Assembly: GCA_963846005.1 (NCBI GenBank) | Contig: CAWJUH010000003.1 | Span: 434,001-498,000, forward strand | DNA: 64,000 nucleotides | Direction of reading: 5' to 3' | Source: CAVSUR01 sp963846005 | Lineage (GTDB): Bacteria; Actinomycetota; Actinomycetes; Streptosporangiales; Streptosporangiaceae | Shown: positions 8,516 through 16,629 of the stretch, piece after piece | How positions within the stretch are numbered: position 1 is the first letter of the stretch | How the letters are laid out: each line of letters begins with the position of its first letter | The notes under the pieces: model-generated | Database searches by the model: none | Told to the model about the DNA's origin: nothing | What the model saw: only the letters and a program-made list of their open reading frames with translations | Translations under genes and position numbers: made by a program

Positions 8516-10045
8516 GTGACGACGGCGCGCAAGAGCTTCGGCAGCGACAACCACGCGGGCGCCCATCCGGCCGTGCTGCGCGCGATCGCCGGGGCCAGCG
8601 CCGGTGACGCGGTCGCCTACGGCAGTGATCCGTGGACCGCCGAGGTCACCGGGCGGCTGTGCGCGGAGTCCGGCGCGGCGGAGGCGGTGTTCGTGTTCAA
8701 CGGCAGCGCCGCCAACGTGCTCGGGATGAGCCTGCTGCTGCGCCCGTACGAGGCGGTGATCTGCGCCGCCAGCTCGCACCTGAACACCGACGAGTGCGGC
8801 GCGGCCGAGCGGATCCTCGGCAGCAAGCTGCTGCTGGCGCCCGCGGCGGACGGCAAGATCACGACGGCCCAGATCGGGGCGCTGCTGGCCGGGCGCGGCG
8901 ACGAGCACCGGGTCCAGCCGCGGGCGGTGGAGCTGGCCCAGGTCACCGAGTGCGGCACCTGCTACACGCTGGCCGAGCTGCGCGAGATCGGGGCGTTCTG
9001 CCGGGCCCACGACCTGCGGCTGTTCCTGGACGGCGCGCGGCTGGCCAACGCGGCCGCGTTCCTGCGCTGCGGGCTGGCCGAGCTGGCCGCCGAGGCGGAT
9101 GCGCTCAGCTTCGGCGGCACCAAGAACGGCGCGGTCGGCGCCGAGGCGGTGCTGGTGATGCGCGAGGACTTGCTGCCCGGCCTGCGGTTCCAGCGCAAGC
9201 AGCAGCTCCAGCTGGCCTCCAAGATGCGGTTCCTGTCGGCTCAGTTCGGCGCGCTGCTGGACGGCGGATTGTGGCTGCGCAGCGCGGCGCACGCGAACGC
9301 GATGGCCCGGCGGCTGGCCGCGGCACTGGCCTCCGATCCGGGCATCACGCTGGCCTACCCGGTCGAGTCGAACGCGGTGTTCGCGATACTCGACCCGGCG
9401 CGCATCCGCCGCCTGGAACAGGACTGGGCCTTCCATGTCTGGGAGCCGGCGCGGCACGTGGTCCGCTGGATGACCGCATTCGATACGACCGAGGCCGACG
9501 TGGACGAGTTCGCCGCCGCCATCCTGGCCACCGCGGCGCTCGCCGGCTGCAGCCGGCCGGCGGCGGTAGCCGGGCCTCGGGGGCGGCGGGCGCCGGGAGG
9601 GGCCGGCGGCGGCCGGCTGTGCCGTGCGGGGCCGGCGGGCGCGGCGGGCGCGGCGGGCGCAGGCGGGCGCGATGTTTCACGTGAATCCGGCACGGCGGCT
9701 TCCGGCCGGGCGGCGGCGGACGGTGCCTCAGGCGGTGCGGCTGCGCTGGTAGTCGGGCGACATCGTGGCCACGATGCGCTCCAGGTCGTCGATGGTCGCG
9801 AACTCAACGACGATCTTGCCCTTGCGCTGGCCCAGCTCGACCTTGACCCGGGTGTCGAACACGTCGGACAGCCGGTCGGCCAGGTCCTTCAGGCCGGGCG
9901 CCACCGGGGCCCTGGGCCGCGGCTGCCGCTTGTTCCTGGCCGGCTGGGCGCCCAGGGTCACGATCTCCTCGACCGCACGGACCGACAGCCCCTCGGCCAC
10001 GATCCGGTGCGCCAGGCTCTCCTGCTCGGCCGGGTCTTTCAGTGA
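8516..10045 (+). CDS. Threonine aldolase-like PLP enzyme (beta-eliminating lyase family) with uncertain 3' end
   Basis: From GTG 8516 about 345 residues match low-specificity threonine aldolases: FGSDNHAGAHP at the N-terminus, DGARLANAAAFL carrying the cofactor Asp, and SFGGTKNGAVG with the PLP Lys near residue 205. The family reaction is threonine or allo-threonine to glycine plus acetaldehyde. Homology ends near 9550, but no stop occurs in frame until 10045. The last 160 codons cross a parS-like site and then run antisense to the 3' end of parB. That tail is low-complexity and probably not functional: either the true gene ends earlier with a lost stop or frameshift, or this is a long convergent overlap. 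Confidence 0.78.
   Translation: MTTARKSFGSDNHAGAHPAVLRAIAGASAGDAVAYGSDPWTAEVTGRLCAESGAAEAVFVFNGSAANVLGMSLLLRPYEAVICAASSHLNTDECGAAERILGSKLLLAPAADGKITTAQIGALLAGRGDEHRVQPRAVELAQVTECGTCYTLAELREIGAFCRAHDLRLFLDGARLANAAAFLRCGLAELAAEADALSFGGTKNGAVGAEAVLVMREDLLPGLRFQRKQQLQLASKMRFLSAQFGALLDGGLWLRSAAHANAMARRLAAALASDPGITLAYPVESNAVFAILDPARIRRLEQDWAFHVWEPARHVVRWMTAFDTTEADVDEFAAAILATAALAGCSRPAAVAGPRGRRAPGGAGGGRLCRAGPAGAAGAAGAGGRDVSRESGTAASGRAAADGASGGAAALVVGRHRGHDALQVVDGRELNDDLALALAQLDLDPGVEHVGQPVGQVLQAGRHRGPGPRLPLVPGRLGAQGHDLLDRTDRQPLGHDPVRQALLLGRVFQ
9674..9687. other. parS-like ParB binding site, 3' of parB
   Basis: GTTTCACGTGAATC matches the bacterial parS consensus GTTTCACGTGAAAC at 13 of 14 positions. 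It lies 40 bases past the parB stop, in the tail of the aldolase frame. ParB/Spo0J binds such 14-16 bp palindromes near the origin as a CTP-dependent clamp. Confidence 0.75.
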
Positions 10046-10852
10046 CAGCAGCGCGCGGGCGTGCCCGGCGCTGAGCACGCCGGCCGCGACCCGCTTCTGG
10101 ACCGCGGGCGGCAGGTTCAGCAGCCGGATCGTGTTGGAGATGTGCGGGCGGGACCGGCCGATCCGGCGGGCCAGCTCCTCGTGGGTGGCTCCGAAGTCGT
10201 CCAGCAGCTGCTGGTAGGCGCTCGCCTCCTCCAGCGGGTTGAGCTGCTCGCGGTGCAGATTCTCGATCAGCGCGTCCCGCAGCAGGTCGCCGTCGGCGGT
10301 CTCGCGCACGATGGCGGGGATCATGGCCAGCCCGGCCTGCTGGCAGGCGCGCCAGCGCCGCTCCCCGGTGACGATCTCGTACTGGCCGCGGCCCGCGGCC
10401 CGGACCACGACCGGCTGGAGCAGGCCGACCGCCTCGATCGAGGCGGCGAGCTCGGCGAGCGCCTCGGTGTCGAAATTCTGGCGGGGCTGGCGCGGGTTGG
10501 GCACGATCGCGGCGACGGGGATCTCGTCGAAATACGCGCCGAGGTCCGCGGCCGGCGATGCTCCGCGGCGGCCGCCGTCCTGGCCGGTGTCCCGAGCCGT
10601 GCTGCCCCGGTCCGCGTCGCCCCCAGCCGTGCTGCCCCGGCCCGCGCCAGTCCCCGCCACGCCGGCATCTGCCCCAGCCGCGGCATCGCGGCCCGTGGTA
10701 TCACGACCAGCGGCCTCGCCGGGCAGGCGGCTCGCGCCCGGGGTGCCCGGGGCATCCCGCTCGTCGCCGGGCGGCCCGCTCTGGCCCGGCACGGACGGTG
10801 CCGTCGGGATCAGCGCGCCCAGTCCCCTGCCGAGTCCCCGCCGTTGGGGCAT
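9728..10852 (-). CDS. parB: Chromosome partitioning protein ParB
   Basis: A 374-residue ParB. The conserved start MPQRRGLGRGLGALIP contains the motif by which ParB stimulates ParA ATPase, and sets the start at 10852 although the frame is open to 10945. A Gly/Ala/Asp-rich linker of about 90 residues follows. The CTPase domain then shows NPRQPRQNFD and the arginine patch TGERRWRA, followed by the central helix-turn-helix (EELARRIGRSRPHISNTIRL) and a C-terminal dimerisation region. It acts with ParA and parS to segregate the origin region. parA lies upstream on the same strand. Confidence 0.96.
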   Translation of the reverse strand: MPQRRGLGRGLGALIPTAPSVPGQSGPPGDERDAPGTPGASRLPGEAAGRDTTGRDAAAGADAGVAGTGAGRGSTAGGDADRGSTARDTGQDGGRRGASPAADLGAYFDEIPVAAIVPNPRQPRQNFDTEALAELAASIEAVGLLQPVVVRAAGRGQYEIVTGERRWRACQQAGLAMIPAIVRETADGDLLRDALIENLHREQLNPLEEASAYQQLLDDFGATHEELARRIGRSRPHISNTIRLLNLPPAVQKRVAAGVLSAGHARALLSLKDPAEQESLAHRIVAEGLSVRAVEEIVTLGAQPARNKRQPRPRAPVAPGLKDLADRLSDVFDTRVKVELGQRKGKIVVEFATIDDLERIVATMSPDYQRSRTA

Positions 10853-11074
10853 CCCCGTCTCCTTGCCGATCGCCGGGCCGGTCCGGCATCCGCGCCGGGT
10901 CCGGCCGCCGGGCGGCGGGCCCGCCGCGCCCGCCGCGGCTACCATCCTGCCAGCTTGCCGGGCCCTGGGCGGCCATCACGCGCGACGTGCTCGGAGGCCG
11001 GCCGCCGGTCAGGGTGAACCCAGGCCGGCCGTGCGGCCGGCGCTGGGGGCCGCGGCCGCCGGCCAATGGCAGGA

Positions 11075-11962
11075 TCAGCCGGCCGGCGGCGGCTGGCGGT
11101 GCGCCAGCTCGCGCGCAGCCTCCAGATAGGCCGTCGCGCCGGTCGAGCCCGCGTCGTAGGTCATCACCGACTGGCCGTAGCTCGGTGCCTCAGAGACCCG
11201 GACGCTGCGCGGGATCACCGAGCCGAGCACCACGTCGCCGAAGTGCTTGCGCACCTCGTCGGCGACCTGGGCCGCCAGCCGGGTCCTGGCGTCGTACATG
11301 GTGAGCAGGATCGTGCTGATGGCCAGGTGCGGGTTCAGGTGGCTGCGGACCAGCTCCACCGTGCGCAGCAGCTGCTCCAGGCCCTCCAGCGCGTAGTACT
11401 CGCACTGGATCGGGATCAGCACCTCGGCCCCGGCCACGAGCGCGTTCACGGTCAGCAGCCCGAGCGAGGGCGGGCAGTCGATGATGATGTAGTCGAGCCC
11501 GGAATCGTCGTAGGCGGCCAGCGCCCGGGACAGCCGGGCCTCCCGCGCGACCATCGGCACCAGCTCGATCTCCGCGCCAGCCAGGTCGATAGTGGCCGGC
11601 ACGCACCACAGGCACTCGAAGCCCTGCACCGGGCGGATGGCCGACGGCAGCGGCTGGTCGCCCACCAGCACGTCGTACACCGACTCGACGCCCGAACGGT
11701 GGTCCACGTCCAGGGCCGTGGAGGCGTTGCCCTGCGGGTCCAGGTCCACGACCAGGACCCGCAGACCGTGCATGGCCAGGCAGGCGGCGAGGTTCACCGC
11801 CGTGGTGGTCTTGCCCACCCCGCCCTTCTGGTTGGCGACCGTGATCGTGCGGCAGGCCGCCGGGCGCGGCCACTGGCCGCCCGCGCGTGCTACCACGGCG
11901 GCCCGGGCCGCCCGGGCGATCGGCGTATCCGCAGAGACGTCCGGCACGACCGGAATCACCAC
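11075..11962 (-). CDS. parA: Chromosome partitioning ATPase ParA (Soj)
   Basis: A 295-residue Walker-type ATPase with the deviant Walker A motif KGGVGKTTT, Walker B region YIIIDCPPSLG and switch region DLDPQGNAST. I prefer the start GTG 11962: AGGAG stands 8 bases upstream, and the protein then begins VVIPVVPDVSADTPIARAAR. The DTPI segment matches the N-terminal region of mycobacterial ParA. The frame extends to ATG 12040, but that start has no ribosome binding site and sits next to a parS-like element. ParA works with ParB on origin segregation, and the genes are about 220 bases apart in the same direction. Confidence 0.94.
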   Translation of the reverse strand: MVIPVVPDVSADTPIARAARAAVVARAGGQWPRPAACRTITVANQKGGVGKTTTAVNLAACLAMHGLRVLVVDLDPQGNASTALDVDHRSGVESVYDVLVGDQPLPSAIRPVQGFECLWCVPATIDLAGAEIELVPMVAREARLSRALAAYDDSGLDYIIIDCPPSLGLLTVNALVAGAEVLIPIQCEYYALEGLEQLLRTVELVRSHLNPHLAISTILLTMYDARTRLAAQVADEVRKHFGDVVLGSVIPRSVRVSEAPSYGQSVMTYDAGSTGATAYLEAARELAHRQPPPAG

Positions 11963-12504
11963 CCCGTCTGCTCCTGGCCGCTCTCGATGGCCGGGCCCCC
12001 GCGCCCGGCCCGGCGGCCCACCGGGACACCGCCCGGCCATCCGGTTTCACGGGAAACATCCGCCCCGGCCCCCGCGGCCAGGCCCGGTCGCGCGCGAGGA
12101 GCCGGCTCCGCCGGGCGGCGTTCGGCCGGCGCTCCCGCCTGCGCGGGAATGGGCCACCCCAGGCCCGCTTCGGCCGCGCCGCCTCCGTCCGCCCGGTGCT
12201 CGTCCGCCCGGTGCTCGCCCGCCCGGTCCTCGCCCGCGCCGTCCTCTCCCGTCCCGGGCCCGAATCCGGGCTCGGGCCCGGGCCAGCCGACGCCCGGTGC
12301 GGTCGACGTCATTGCGCTGTCTCGCCTCCTGGCCCTTCCCGGCCGCCGGGCCGTCCTGGCGGCCGGCCGCTGCACGCCGCCGCTCTTCGCTGCCGGTCAC
12401 CGCCAGCCGCTGCACGCCGCGGGCCGGCGCCGCCGGCCCGCCAGCTCCATCCGCGCGCCCGGCCGGCGCAGCCCGCATGTCCCGGTTAAGCACGCCATGT
12501 ACGG
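11963..12504 (-). other. parA-rsmG spacer with parS-like site and a possible overlapping leader frame
   Basis: No recognised gene lies here. On the - strand a frame from ATG 12312 to a stop at 11956 (118 codons) follows an AGGAGG site 12 bases away and overlaps the parA start by seven bases. It encodes an acidic Glu/Asp/Gly/Ala repeat and the segment DVSRET, which is the translation of the parS-like site. In mycobacterial ParA a very similar NVSRET segment is part of the protein. It could be a leader peptide or a frame-broken ParA extension. Confidence 0.35.
12044..12057. other. parS-like ParB binding site upstream of parA
   Basis: GTTTCACGGGAAAC differs from the parS consensus by one central base (G for T). 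It sits 82 bases upstream of the chosen parA start, where ParB binding could also influence parAB transcription. A perfect 14-base consensus was not seen in the window. Confidence 0.6.
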
Positions 12505-13179
12505 TTACCGGCGGGTCCTGGCCGCCGCGCGGTCGCGGGCCGCGGTCCGGAACCTGACCACGGTCGCGGCCGGTTCGACCCTACCTTCCCCGGCCCGCAC
12601 AAGCTCGGCGTCCCGGGCACCGAGCCGGCGCAGCGCCGGCCGGGCGCGGTCCAGCTCGGCGGCCGCCCCGGCGCCCTTGACGGCCAGTACCAGGCCGCCT
12701 GGCCGGGACAGGCCCGCGGCCAGTCCGGCCAGCCGGTCCAGCGGCGCCACCGCGCGGGCCACGACCACGTCGGCGCCGACCTGCCCGGCCAGGTCCTCGG
12801 CCCGGCCGCGGCGCACCTCGGCGTTGGGCAGGCCGAGCGCCGTCACGCACTCGGCCAGGAAGGCCGTCCGGCGGGCCATCGGCTCGATCAGCGTCACCGC
12901 CACCCCGGGCAGCAAGATGGCCAGCACGATGCCCGGCAGCCCGGCACCCGAGCCCAGGTCCGCCAAAGCGGCCGTGGCCGGCGGCACGAGGTCCGCGATG
13001 ACCGCGCAGTTGACCAGGTGCCGCGGCCAGATCCTGGATGCCTCGCCGGGCCCGAGCAGGCCGCGCTCCACGCCGGGCCCGCACAGCAGCCGGGCGTACT
13101 GCTCGGCCTGCGGCAGGGCTGCGCCGAACACCGCGCGCACTTCCGGCGGAGCCTCCGGCACAGACGAAGAGTCAGACAA
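12505..13179 (-). CDS. rsmG: 16S rRNA (guanine527-N7)-methyltransferase RsmG (GidB)
   Basis: A 224-residue SAM-dependent methyltransferase with LADLGSGAGLPGIVLA as the SAM-binding motif I, SRIWPRHLVNCAVI upstream, and VVVARAVAPL after it. It methylates G527 of 16S rRNA, and loss of the enzyme gives low-level streptomycin resistance in known bacteria. The start is TTG 13179, preceded by an AGGG purine run. It lies between jag and parA in the usual order for this locus, 53 bases after jag. Confidence 0.93.
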   Translation of the reverse strand: MSDSSSVPEAPPEVRAVFGAALPQAEQYARLLCGPGVERGLLGPGEASRIWPRHLVNCAVIADLVPPATAALADLGSGAGLPGIVLAILLPGVAVTLIEPMARRTAFLAECVTALGLPNAEVRRGRAEDLAGQVGADVVVARAVAPLDRLAGLAAGLSRPGGLVLAVKGAGAAAELDRARPALRRLGARDAELVRAGEGRVEPAATVVRFRTAARDRAAARTRR

Positions 13180-13232
13180 TGATTACCCTGAGTAATTAGC
13201 GGGCTGGGCGGAATCGCCCGGCGGCTCCGGGG

Positions 13233-13916
13233 TCAGCCTGCGGGCAGGACGACGACCCGGCGGTCCGGCTCCTCGCCCTCGGACTCGCTGCGCAGGCCGG
13301 CCGCGGCGACCGCGTCGTGCACGACCTTGCGCTCGAACGGGTTCATCGCCCACAGCTTCTTCGGCACGCCGGTCTGCCTGACCTCATCGGCCGCCTCCTG
13401 GCCGGCCTGGGCCAGCTCGGTCCGCCGCCGCTGCCGGTAGCCGCCGATATCCAGCATGATCCTGGTCCGGTTGCCGGTCTGCCGGTGCACGGCGAGCCGG
13501 GTCAGTTCCTGCAGCGCTTCCAGCACCTCGCCGCGCGAGCCGACCAGCTCCTCCAGCGTGGCGCCGACCACCGAGACCACTGCCCGGTCGCCCTCGACGT
13601 CCATGTCGATATCACCGTCGAGGTCAGCGACGTCGAGCAGGCCCTCCACGTAGTCCGCGGCGATATCGCCTTCTTGCTCCAGGTCCGCGGGAAAGGGATC
13701 GTCCTCGCCGTCCCCGGGCGGGCCGGCCGCCGCGCCGTCGGCGGCGCCGTCCTCGGCGGAATTGCCCGTCCCGGCCGGGCCGCCGGCGAGCGGCGCCGCC
13801 TCGTCACTGGCCGGGGCGGCCTCCGGCACGGGCCCGGCTCCGGCCGGATCCGCGGCGGCGCCGGGCCCGGCGTCCGGTAGCTGCGGCTCGGCGACCGCGT
13901 TCTCGCCATGAGTCAC
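13233..13916 (-). CDS. khpB: Jag/KhpB-type RNA-binding protein (KH and R3H domains)
   Basis: A 227-residue protein. The first 75 residues are acidic and Ala/Pro-rich. A KH-like domain follows (about residues 85-150; VVSVVGATLEELVGSRGEVLEALQEL), then the R3H domain (about 155-220; MLDIGGYRQRRRTEL, ending AMNPFERKVVHDAV). It starts at GTG 13916 with AGGAGG nine bases upstream. Jag follows yidC in most bacteria and binds RNA with KhpA. It has been linked to cell elongation and division in other species; that role here is inferred. Confidence 0.92.
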   Translation of the reverse strand: MTHGENAVAEPQLPDAGPGAAADPAGAGPVPEAAPASDEAAPLAGGPAGTGNSAEDGAADGAAAGPPGDGEDDPFPADLEQEGDIAADYVEGLLDVADLDGDIDMDVEGDRAVVSVVGATLEELVGSRGEVLEALQELTRLAVHRQTGNRTRIMLDIGGYRQRRRTELAQAGQEAADEVRQTGVPKKLWAMNPFERKVVHDAVAAAGLRSESEGEEPDRRVVVLPAG

Positions 13917-13974
13917 GGACGGGTCCTCCTACGTTCGGGGCTGGCGGATGGCAGTTCGCTGCGGCGGGCAGATT

Positions 13975-15213
13975 TCAGCGCTTGCCGGAGCGCTTGCTGC
14001 GGGACTGCCGCTGAGGCTGCTGCCTGACGAGCTTAACCTCGGGCTCGGGCGGAGCGGCTACCGGTTCGGCCCGGTTGCGGCCGAGCATGCGCCGCACCCC
14101 GCCGCCGGGTGCTGCGCCCTGCCCGTTCTGCCCGTTCTTACCGCTGCCCGCGGGACTGGCCGCCGGCCGCCCGGCGGCGGGCCGCTGGCTGCCCTTGGCC
14201 TGCCCGGCCTGCCCGGCCTGCCCGGCCTGCCCGGCCTGCCCGGCGGGCGGGCGGGCGGGTGTCTGGCCCGCGGCACCGGCCGCCGGCTTGCCGGGCGGGC
14301 TGCCCTTGGCGGGCGACCCGGTGGCCTGCGGACCGCGCGCTTCCTCGGCAGCGGCCATCAGCCGGCTGAACATGCCGCCGGACTTGGGCTTGGACGTGAG
14401 CGCCGGGGCCGGCACGGCGGCGCCGTCGGCGGCGGGCGAGGGCATCGGGTAGCGCTTGAACAGCAGCCACTGCTGGCCCAGCGTCCAGATGTTGGTGGTC
14501 ACCCAGTACAGGACCAGGCCGAACGGCCAGTACAGGCCCGACAGCGCGAACAGCGGCATGATGTAGGCCATGTACTTCTGCGTCGACGCCATCGGGTTGT
14601 CCGGCGTCGCCGCGGGCATCATGCCGCGCTTCATGCTCTGCCGGACGGTCATGTAGGTCGTGACCATGCTGATGATCACGGCGACCAGGATGACCGCCTT
14701 GGCGTGCAGCGGCACGTACACCCCGTGGGTGAACAGCACCTTGTCCGACACGTGCGCGCCGAAGATCTCGGCCTTCCGCGCGCTGGCCACCATCGACACC
14801 GGCAGCCCGTACTTGGTCGGCTCGCCGGGCTTCCACTCGGTAATCGAGCGCAGCACGCTGAACAGCGAGAAGAACACCGGGAGCTGGGCCACCACCGGAA
14901 GGCACCCCATCAGCGGGTTGACGCCCGCCTCCTGGTAGACCTTCATCGTCTCGGCGTTGAGCGTCTGCTTGTCGTTCTTGTACTTCTTGCGCAGCTCGGT
15001 CAGCTTCGGCGTCAGCGCCGTCATCGCCCGGGTGGTGTGCATCTGCTTGATGAACAGCGGCACCATGATCAGCCGCATCAGGACCACGAGCAGCACGATG
15101 CTCAGCGCCCAGGTCCAGCCGCTGGTCGGGCCGAACAACGGGCTGAGCAGGTCGTAGATCTGCCTCAGGACCCAGGCGACTGCCTCATACAGCGCGTTGA
15201 GCGGGTTACCCAC
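13975..15213 (-). CDS. yidC: Membrane protein insertase YidC
   Basis: A 412-residue Oxa1/Alb3/YidC insertase. The first TM helix is near residues 35-55. The conserved hydrophilic-groove region carries SIVLLVVLMRLIMVPLF, with Arg in the groove and later helices around MGCLPVVAQLPVFFSLF, MVTTYMTVRQSM and LSGLYWPFGLVLYWVTTN. The C-terminal 130 residues are a Lys/Pro/Gln-rich cytoplasmic tail that includes a GQA tandem repeat and ends in a basic cluster (RSKRSGKR), likely for ribosome contact. It starts at GTG 15213, overlapping the yidD stop by eight bases. It inserts membrane proteins alone or with SecYEG. Confidence 0.96.
   Translation of the reverse strand: MGNPLNALYEAVAWVLRQIYDLLSPLFGPTSGWTWALSIVLLVVLMRLIMVPLFIKQMHTTRAMTALTPKLTELRKKYKNDKQTLNAETMKVYQEAGVNPLMGCLPVVAQLPVFFSLFSVLRSITEWKPGEPTKYGLPVSMVASARKAEIFGAHVSDKVLFTHGVYVPLHAKAVILVAVIISMVTTYMTVRQSMKRGMMPAATPDNPMASTQKYMAYIMPLFALSGLYWPFGLVLYWVTTNIWTLGQQWLLFKRYPMPSPAADGAAVPAPALTSKPKSGGMFSRLMAAAEEARGPQATGSPAKGSPPGKPAAGAAGQTPARPPAGQAGQAGQAGQAGQAKGSQRPAAGRPAASPAGSGKNGQNGQGAAPGGGVRRMLGRNRAEPVAAPPEPEVKLVRQQPQRQSRSKRSGKR
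14197..14241 (-). repeat. 9-bp tandem repeat in the YidC tail
   Basis: Five perfect copies of ggcctgccc (+ strand) encode a GQA repeat in the cytoplasmic tail of YidC. The array is in frame, so gain or loss of units would leave the insertase intact. Confidence 0.9.
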
Positions 15214-15691
15214 CTGCTTGCTCCCTGGTGATCTCGGCGGCGGAGCCGGGCACCTGGGCGGCCCCGTGATCCGAGCTGACGGCCGGGCCCGGGCTAATGA
15301 CCGGGCGCGGCGCTGACGGGGCGGCGGCCGCGCGGCGCGGCGGCACCGGGTCCAGCCCGCCGGGGTGGAACGGGTGGCACCGCAGCAGCCGCCGCACCGC
15401 CAGCCACGAGCCGCGGGCGGCGCCGTGCACTCCGACCGCCTCCAGCGCGTACGCGCTGCACGACGGGTAAAACCGGCACCGCGGGCCGAGCAGCGGGCTG
15501 ACGAAGCGGCGGTAGCCGGTGAGCAGCAGCGCGAGCACCCGGGCGGCCGGGGACAGCCGGGGAGCCGGGCCGGCTGAGCCGGCCGGGGCAGCGGGCGGCC
15601 CGCCCGCGGCCTGCGCGGCCGCTGCCGGCGCTGGCACCGGCTGAGTCTCCGCCGGCTGAGCGGTTGCTGTCTGTGTGGCCGTCACCGGCAC
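15206..15691 (-). CDS. yidD: Membrane protein insertion efficiency factor YidD
   Basis: A 161-residue protein from GTG 15691. The YidD core is about residues 48-120: LLTGYRRFVSPLLGPRCRF, then YPSCSAYALEAVGVHGA, then RLLRCHPFHPGGLDPVP, with the three conserved cysteines. Its Ala/Pro-rich N- and C-terminal extensions make it longer than the usual 70-110 residues. It overlaps rnpA by ten bases and yidC by eight, so the set is translationally coupled. In known bacteria YidD aids YidC-dependent insertion. Confidence 0.92.
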   Translation of the reverse strand: MPVTATQTATAQPAETQPVPAPAAAAQAAGGPPAAPAGSAGPAPRLSPAARVLALLLTGYRRFVSPLLGPRCRFYPSCSAYALEAVGVHGAARGSWLAVRRLLRCHPFHPGGLDPVPPRRAAAAPSAPRPVISPGPAVSSDHGAAQVPGSAAEITREQAGG

Positions 15692-16044
15692 CGGTCCTCA
15701 CCCTGCCGCCGGAGCAATGATGTGATTACCAGGTCGAGTTCGGCGGCGAGATCCGCCTGGCGTGCGGTCGCGGCCCCGGGATTAGCACGCAACACCAGCA
15801 GGCTACCCGCTGGCAGCACCGCCAGGTACCCGCGGGCCAGGTGGCGTAGCCGCCGCCGGACCCGGTTGCGGGTCACGGCCGGCCCGGCCGCGCGGCCGAC
15901 CACGAACCCGACCAGCGCCGGGCCGTCGCGGCCCGGCCGCACCAGCAGGTGCCCTGCCACCAGCGGCCGCCCGGCCCGGCGGCCGCGCCGCACAGCCTGG
16001 GTGAACTCGGCCCGCCGGCGCATGCGCGCAGCCGCAGGGAGCAT
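15682..16044 (-). CDS. rnpA: Ribonuclease P protein component
   Basis: A 120-residue basic protein with the RnpA signature NRVRRRLRHLAR (about residues 60-71) after GFVVGRAAGPAVT, and the N-terminal RMRRRAEFTQAVRRGRR. It is the protein cofactor that lets the RNase P RNA process tRNA 5' ends. The start is ATG 16044. It lies 33 bases after rpmH and overlaps yidD, the standard order. Confidence 0.96.
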   Translation of the reverse strand: MLPAAARMRRRAEFTQAVRRGRRAGRPLVAGHLLVRPGRDGPALVGFVVGRAAGPAVTRNRVRRRLRHLARGYLAVLPAGSLLVLRANPGAATARQADLAAELDLVITSLLRRQGEDRCR

Positions 16045-16077
16045 GATGCGCTGCCGCCCCGGCCGCCGCAGCGCGGG

Positions 16078-16215
16078 TCAGACGCTCACCCGGGCACGGC
16101 CCTTCCGGCGCCGGGCCGCGAGCACCGCGCGGCCGGCCCGGGTGCGCATGCGCAGCCGGAACCCGTGCACCTTGGCCCGGCGGCGGTTGTTGGGCTGGAA
16201 CGTACGCTTGCTCAC
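16078..16215 (-). CDS. rpmH: 50S ribosomal protein L34
   Basis: A 45-residue gene read directly from the sequence: it begins MSKRTFQPNNRRRAKVHGFR and ends RRKGRARVSV. The start is GTG 16215 with AGGAG five bases upstream. Length and sequence are typical of L34, and it is first in the rpmH-rnpA-yidD-yidC-jag-rsmG direction, divergent from dnaA. Confidence 0.97.
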   Translation of the reverse strand: MSKRTFQPNNRRRAKVHGFRLRMRTRAGRAVLAARRRKGRARVSV

Positions 16216-16629
16216 TGCTGCTCCTGGAAACGTTTCTGAAGTCGCGTGCGGCCTGCGCCGCCGTTCCCGGCGGGCCGCGACCGGCGCGCTCGCCGGGCCG
16301 CTGCCGCCTCCAGCGCATGCTCGAATCGCGCCGGGCGGGCCGGACCCATGAACGTTACGCGCTGGCCCGGCCGCCGGTCAAACGCGGCCAGCTGCGCCAG
16401 CGCGGGCGCCCGGTCACGGTCAGCGACCCTGCCGTTTGCCGGTCGGATGACAGAAGCCCCGCCTAGGCTGTGGATAGCAGGACACAGCCGGGGGCATCCT
16501 GCGGTTCCGGTGGCGGCGGCGGTTCCCGCCCGCGTCTGGAAACGCCCGGTGACGGCACGGAAATGCAGCGTGCACAAGCTGTGGATAAAGCTGTTGATCG
16601 CAAACGGGGGACCGCGAGGTGAGCAGTAG
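16216..16629. promoter_or_regulatory. rpmH-dnaA divergent spacer with DnaA boxes
   Basis: A 414-base spacer that should hold the promoters of both rpmH and dnaA. On the + strand TGTGGATAA at 16580-16588 is the exact complement of the DnaA box TTATCCACA. TGTGGATAG at 16469-16477 is a one-base variant. Boxes close to the dnaA start suggest autoregulation by DnaA or an origin part on this side. No coding frame is convincing. Confidence 0.6.

Noticed and set aside
12060..12504. + strand open frames in the parA-rsmG spacer
   Set aside because: They are Pro/Arg/Ser-rich frames without ribosome binding sites or recognisable motifs, and they overlap genes on the other strand.
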